Assembly (NCBI GenBank): GCA_050013055.1 | Contig: JBEKGC010000137.1 | Location: forward strand, 1-14,347 | Source: Palsa-504 sp050013055 | Lineage (GTDB): Bacteria > Actinomycetota > Actinomycetes > Streptosporangiales > Streptosporangiaceae | Direction: 5' to 3' | Length of the DNA stretch: 14,347 nt | Shown here: one piece after another, positions 12,935 through 14,347 of the stretch | Layout of the letters: the number at the start of each line of letters is the position of its first letter | How positions within the stretch are numbered: the stretch's first letter is position 1 | The notes under the pieces: generated by a model | Database searches by the model: none | What the model was told of the DNA's origin: nothing | Seen by the model: the letters and a program-made list of their open reading frames with translations, nothing else | Made by a program: the position numbers and the translations under genes

Positions 12935-13231
12935 TCATAACTGCTGGCACAGCCCCTGGAGGGGTCCCCATATGGGCCCGGCCGGGCAAGTCGGCTGTCC
13001 AGCAGGTTGCGGCCGGGGGCTTGAGGCTGACTTGATCCCCGCCCATAGTCCGATGATGAGCAGAATCATGATGACCCATCCAATCCCAATCCGCCGATTC
13101 ACCGGCTTCCTGGGCGGTCCCGGCGATCGCCTCGGCAGGCGTCGCGCGAGCAGGTAAACGAGGCCCCCGACCACGAGCAGGACGCCGAGCAAGGTCGCAA
13201 TCAGCACGACCGAGGCCACAAGCCCTTCCAT
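12935..13231 (-). CDS. Small two-span membrane protein
   Basis: The 98-residue protein is not recognised as a named family. It has two hydrophobic spans, LVASVVLIATLLGVLLVVGG (near the N-terminus) and IGWVIMILLIIGLWAGI, joined by a basic, Pro/Arg-rich loop (RRLPRRSPGPPRKPVNRR) that by the positive-inside rule should be cytoplasmic. The tail after the second span is Pro/Gly-rich with two Cys (QPTCPAG, GLCQQL), possibly a disulfide outside the cell. I start at ATG 13231, where the first span begins at once; upstream in-frame translation (to 13399) is not protein-like and overlaps the promoter zone of the next gene. There is no ribosome site, but TAACGT at 13239-13244 on the minus strand is at leaderless -10 distance. 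A strong hairpin follows the stop. Confidence 0.6.
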   Translation of the reverse strand: MEGLVASVVLIATLLGVLLVVGGLVYLLARRLPRRSPGPPRKPVNRRIGIGWVIMILLIIGLWAGIKSASSPRPQPAGQPTCPAGPIWGPLQGLCQQL

Positions 13232-13388
13232 GTCTGGAACGTTACACCGTGCGCAGCGGACCGGGGCATGCCAATATTGCTGGCCTATGGTACTCGTCGC
13301 CATCCAGCGACTGGAGTGGACGGCGTAATACGATGTCGGACCGGGTGAGGCCCCGCGTTGAATCAGTGCAGCGCCTGGCCTACTGCTT

Positions 13389-13394
13389 AGGAGG
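13389..13394 (+). promoter_or_regulatory. Ribosome binding site deciding the Imm-5-like start
   Basis: AGGAGG followed by 7 bases and GTG at 13402 is the best ribosome site in the window, and the conserved protein begins directly after this GTG. Confidence 0.7.
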
Positions 13395-13401
13395 GCCAAC
13401 C

Positions 13402-13917
13402 GTGATCCTCCCGAAGGTCCGGGATCCTCGCTTCGTGACGATCCGCCGTGGTGGGACCCTCACTGATCCGGATCACCATCTCCTCGCTCTTTGGGCGGCG
13501 TCTGGCGCAGAGCACGTCCTTGACCTCTTCGAGTCGGCTCAGCCTGCGGACCTACGGCCGCGTCAGGCCATCGAGCATGCCCGGGCCTGGGCGCGTGGGG
13601 AGGTCAAGATGATGGAGGCGCGCGCGGCGGGCGGTCATGCGATGGGGGCGGCCAGAGACCTGCGTGGGCCAGCACGGCATGCCGCGTACGCTGCTGGTCA
13701 GGCTGGGGTCGTCGCACACGTCGCGGCACACGAGCTCGGTGCCGCCGCCTATGCGATTAAGGCCGCGCGTGCTTCCGCGCCGGAAGGCGAGGGTGAGGCC
13801 GCGGGGCAACGTGAGTGCCAGTGGCAGCGTGACCAGCTCCCTGAGGCGATTCGTGACCTCGTGCTTGACGACCAGCGGTTGCGCAATGAGATCTGCTGGT
13901 CGGTGTTTGATTGCTGA
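13402..13917 (+). CDS. Imm-5-like putative immunity protein
   Basis: The 171-residue protein matches, by recall, the actinobacterial group annotated putative immunity protein (Imm-5-like). Landmarks are the N-terminal PKVRDPRFVTIRRGGTL, DHHLLALWAASGAEHVLDLF, ARAWARGEVKMMEARAAGGH, the Ala-rich helices AARDLRGPARHAAYAAGQAG and HVAAHELGAAAYAIKAARA, and the C-terminal WQRDQLPEAIRDLVLDDQRL followed by RNEICWSVFD. The fold should be all-helical and cytosolic. Such proteins are thought to neutralise toxins of polymorphic toxin systems, a role predicted from genome context rather than shown for this group. GTG 13402 is chosen on its strong ribosome site; the longer frame from 13249 or ATG 13333 adds residues that do not look conserved. 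No toxin gene adjoins it in the window. A possible -10, TAATAC, lies at 13326-13331. Confidence 0.85.
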   Translation: MILPKVRDPRFVTIRRGGTLTDPDHHLLALWAASGAEHVLDLFESAQPADLRPRQAIEHARAWARGEVKMMEARAAGGHAMGAARDLRGPARHAAYAAGQAGVVAHVAAHELGAAAYAIKAARASAPEGEGEAAGQRECQWQRDQLPEAIRDLVLDDQRLRNEICWSVFDC

Positions 13918-14000
13918 GTGCGCGTCGAGGCGTGAGTCGCTGGTATCGGGCAAAGGGATGAGGAGGCGCTCCGAATTGCTGAAAGGGTCCCGCGATCGCG

Positions 14001-14347
14001 ATGACGGTTCTGGTGCTACCACTGATCTTCGTGTTCACCGCGCTGACCGTGCTGGTGTTCGCGTTCGGTGCCCGGCGGCTGCTGGGGCTGCGGTTTTCGT
14101 TCCTGCGCACGCTGATCGCAGGCGTCCTGGCGTTCCTGATCGCCTCGCCAATAATCACGGCCATTAGCGGCTCGGTGGTCGCAAAGCGAACGAGCGTCCT
14201 GCCCGAGCTGTGGTTCGTGATTCTAGGCGTGACGATCGCGCTGGTGGTCGGCATGGTGTTCCTGGTCGTGGCCGAGGCGCTGGTGCCGAGCGGGTCGGTG
14301 CCGGGGCTGGTCTACGTGCTGCGCGGGATGCGCAGGCGGATGGGCCG
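14001..14347 (+). CDS. Probable ABC1/UbiB-family kinase, N-terminal membrane region (partial)
   Basis: The frame is open from ATG 14001 to the window end (115 full codons). It has three hydrophobic spans: VLVLPLIFVFTALTVLVFAF, LRTLIAGVLAFLIASPIITA and LWFVILGVTIALVVGMVFLV. These are followed by EALVPSGSVPGLVYVLRGMR and RRMG at the cut end. The VPSGSVPG...RGMRRR junction after an N-terminal membrane region resembles actinobacterial ABC1/AarF/UbiB-like proteins, whose atypical kinase domain follows; that domain would lie beyond the window, so the call rests on recall of this junction. Characterised UbiB proteins support quinone biosynthesis or lipid handling. The start has only AAGGG about 13 bases upstream; the AGGAGG at 13961-13966 serves no in-frame start. 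A generic multi-span membrane protein is the alternative. Confidence 0.6.
   Translation, partial: MTVLVLPLIFVFTALTVLVFAFGARRLLGLRFSFLRTLIAGVLAFLIASPIITAISGSVVAKRTSVLPELWFVILGVTIALVVGMVFLVVAEALVPSGSVPGLVYVLRGMRRRMG

Noticed and set aside
13249..13401. N-terminal extension of the Imm-5-like protein
   Set aside because: The translation is not protein-like and a strong ribosome site directly precedes GTG 13402.

Overview
The window is GC-rich DNA (roughly 70% G+C by eye) with strong G/C bias at third codon positions and frequent GTG starts. Its gene families (DHA2 exporter with MerR, Bkd-type dehydrogenase with Lrp, Glyoxalase_6-like protein, Imm-5-like protein, ABC1/UbiB-like N-terminus) are typical of a filamentous or related actinomycete chromosome. 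I cannot name the genus. No rRNA, tRNA, CRISPR array, insertion sequence or phage module is recognisable.

Layout. 1-1463 (+): the C-terminal two thirds of a DHA2-family drug exporter, followed at once by a MerR-type regulator. 1490-4871 (-): a tight three-gene operon for E1-alpha, E1-beta and lipoylated E2 of a branched-chain 2-oxo-acid dehydrogenase complex (bkdA-bkdB-bkdC; no E3 gene). An Lrp/AsnC regulator (4989-5459, +) diverges from it across an AT-rich promoter region and is followed by a small DUF167/YggU-family protein. 5802-6329 (-): a multi-pass membrane protein of unknown function. 6629-8235 (+): a TetR-type regulator with clear palindromic operator sequences in its promoter, a glyoxalase-like (VOC) protein and a 113-residue hypothetical protein. 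8236-8793: a gene-poor stretch with a notable inverted repeat. 8794-9859 (-): a class I SAM methyltransferase and an unrecognised 91-residue ORF downstream. 9995-10876 (+): an APH-fold phosphotransferase. 10973-12697 (-): three co-directional genes (uridine-kinase-like P-loop protein, small one-TM protein, second P-loop kinase-like protein). 12935-13231 (-): a small two-TM protein followed by a strong hairpin. 13402-13917 (+): an Imm-5-like putative immunity protein. 14001 to the end (+): the membrane N-terminus of what looks like an ABC1/UbiB-family kinase, cut by the window edge.

Function. The bkd operon plus Lrp regulator is the one well-defined pathway unit: oxidative decarboxylation of branched-chain 2-oxo acids to acyl-CoA, which feeds branched fatty acid and polyketide starter supply. 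The exporter/MerR pair is probably a self-contained efflux module. The region from 8.8 to 12.7 kb gathers several small-molecule-modifying enzymes (methyltransferase, APH-like kinase, two P-loop kinase-like proteins), but they are on both strands and nothing ties them to one pathway.

I looked for an undescribed system and did not find a convincing one. The items most worth a second look are the paired TetR operators at 6558-6609, the inverted repeat at 8582-8628 in the gene-poor stretch, the unrecognised ORF at 8794-9069, the immunity-type protein without a visible toxin, and the kinase-like gene group at 10973-12697.
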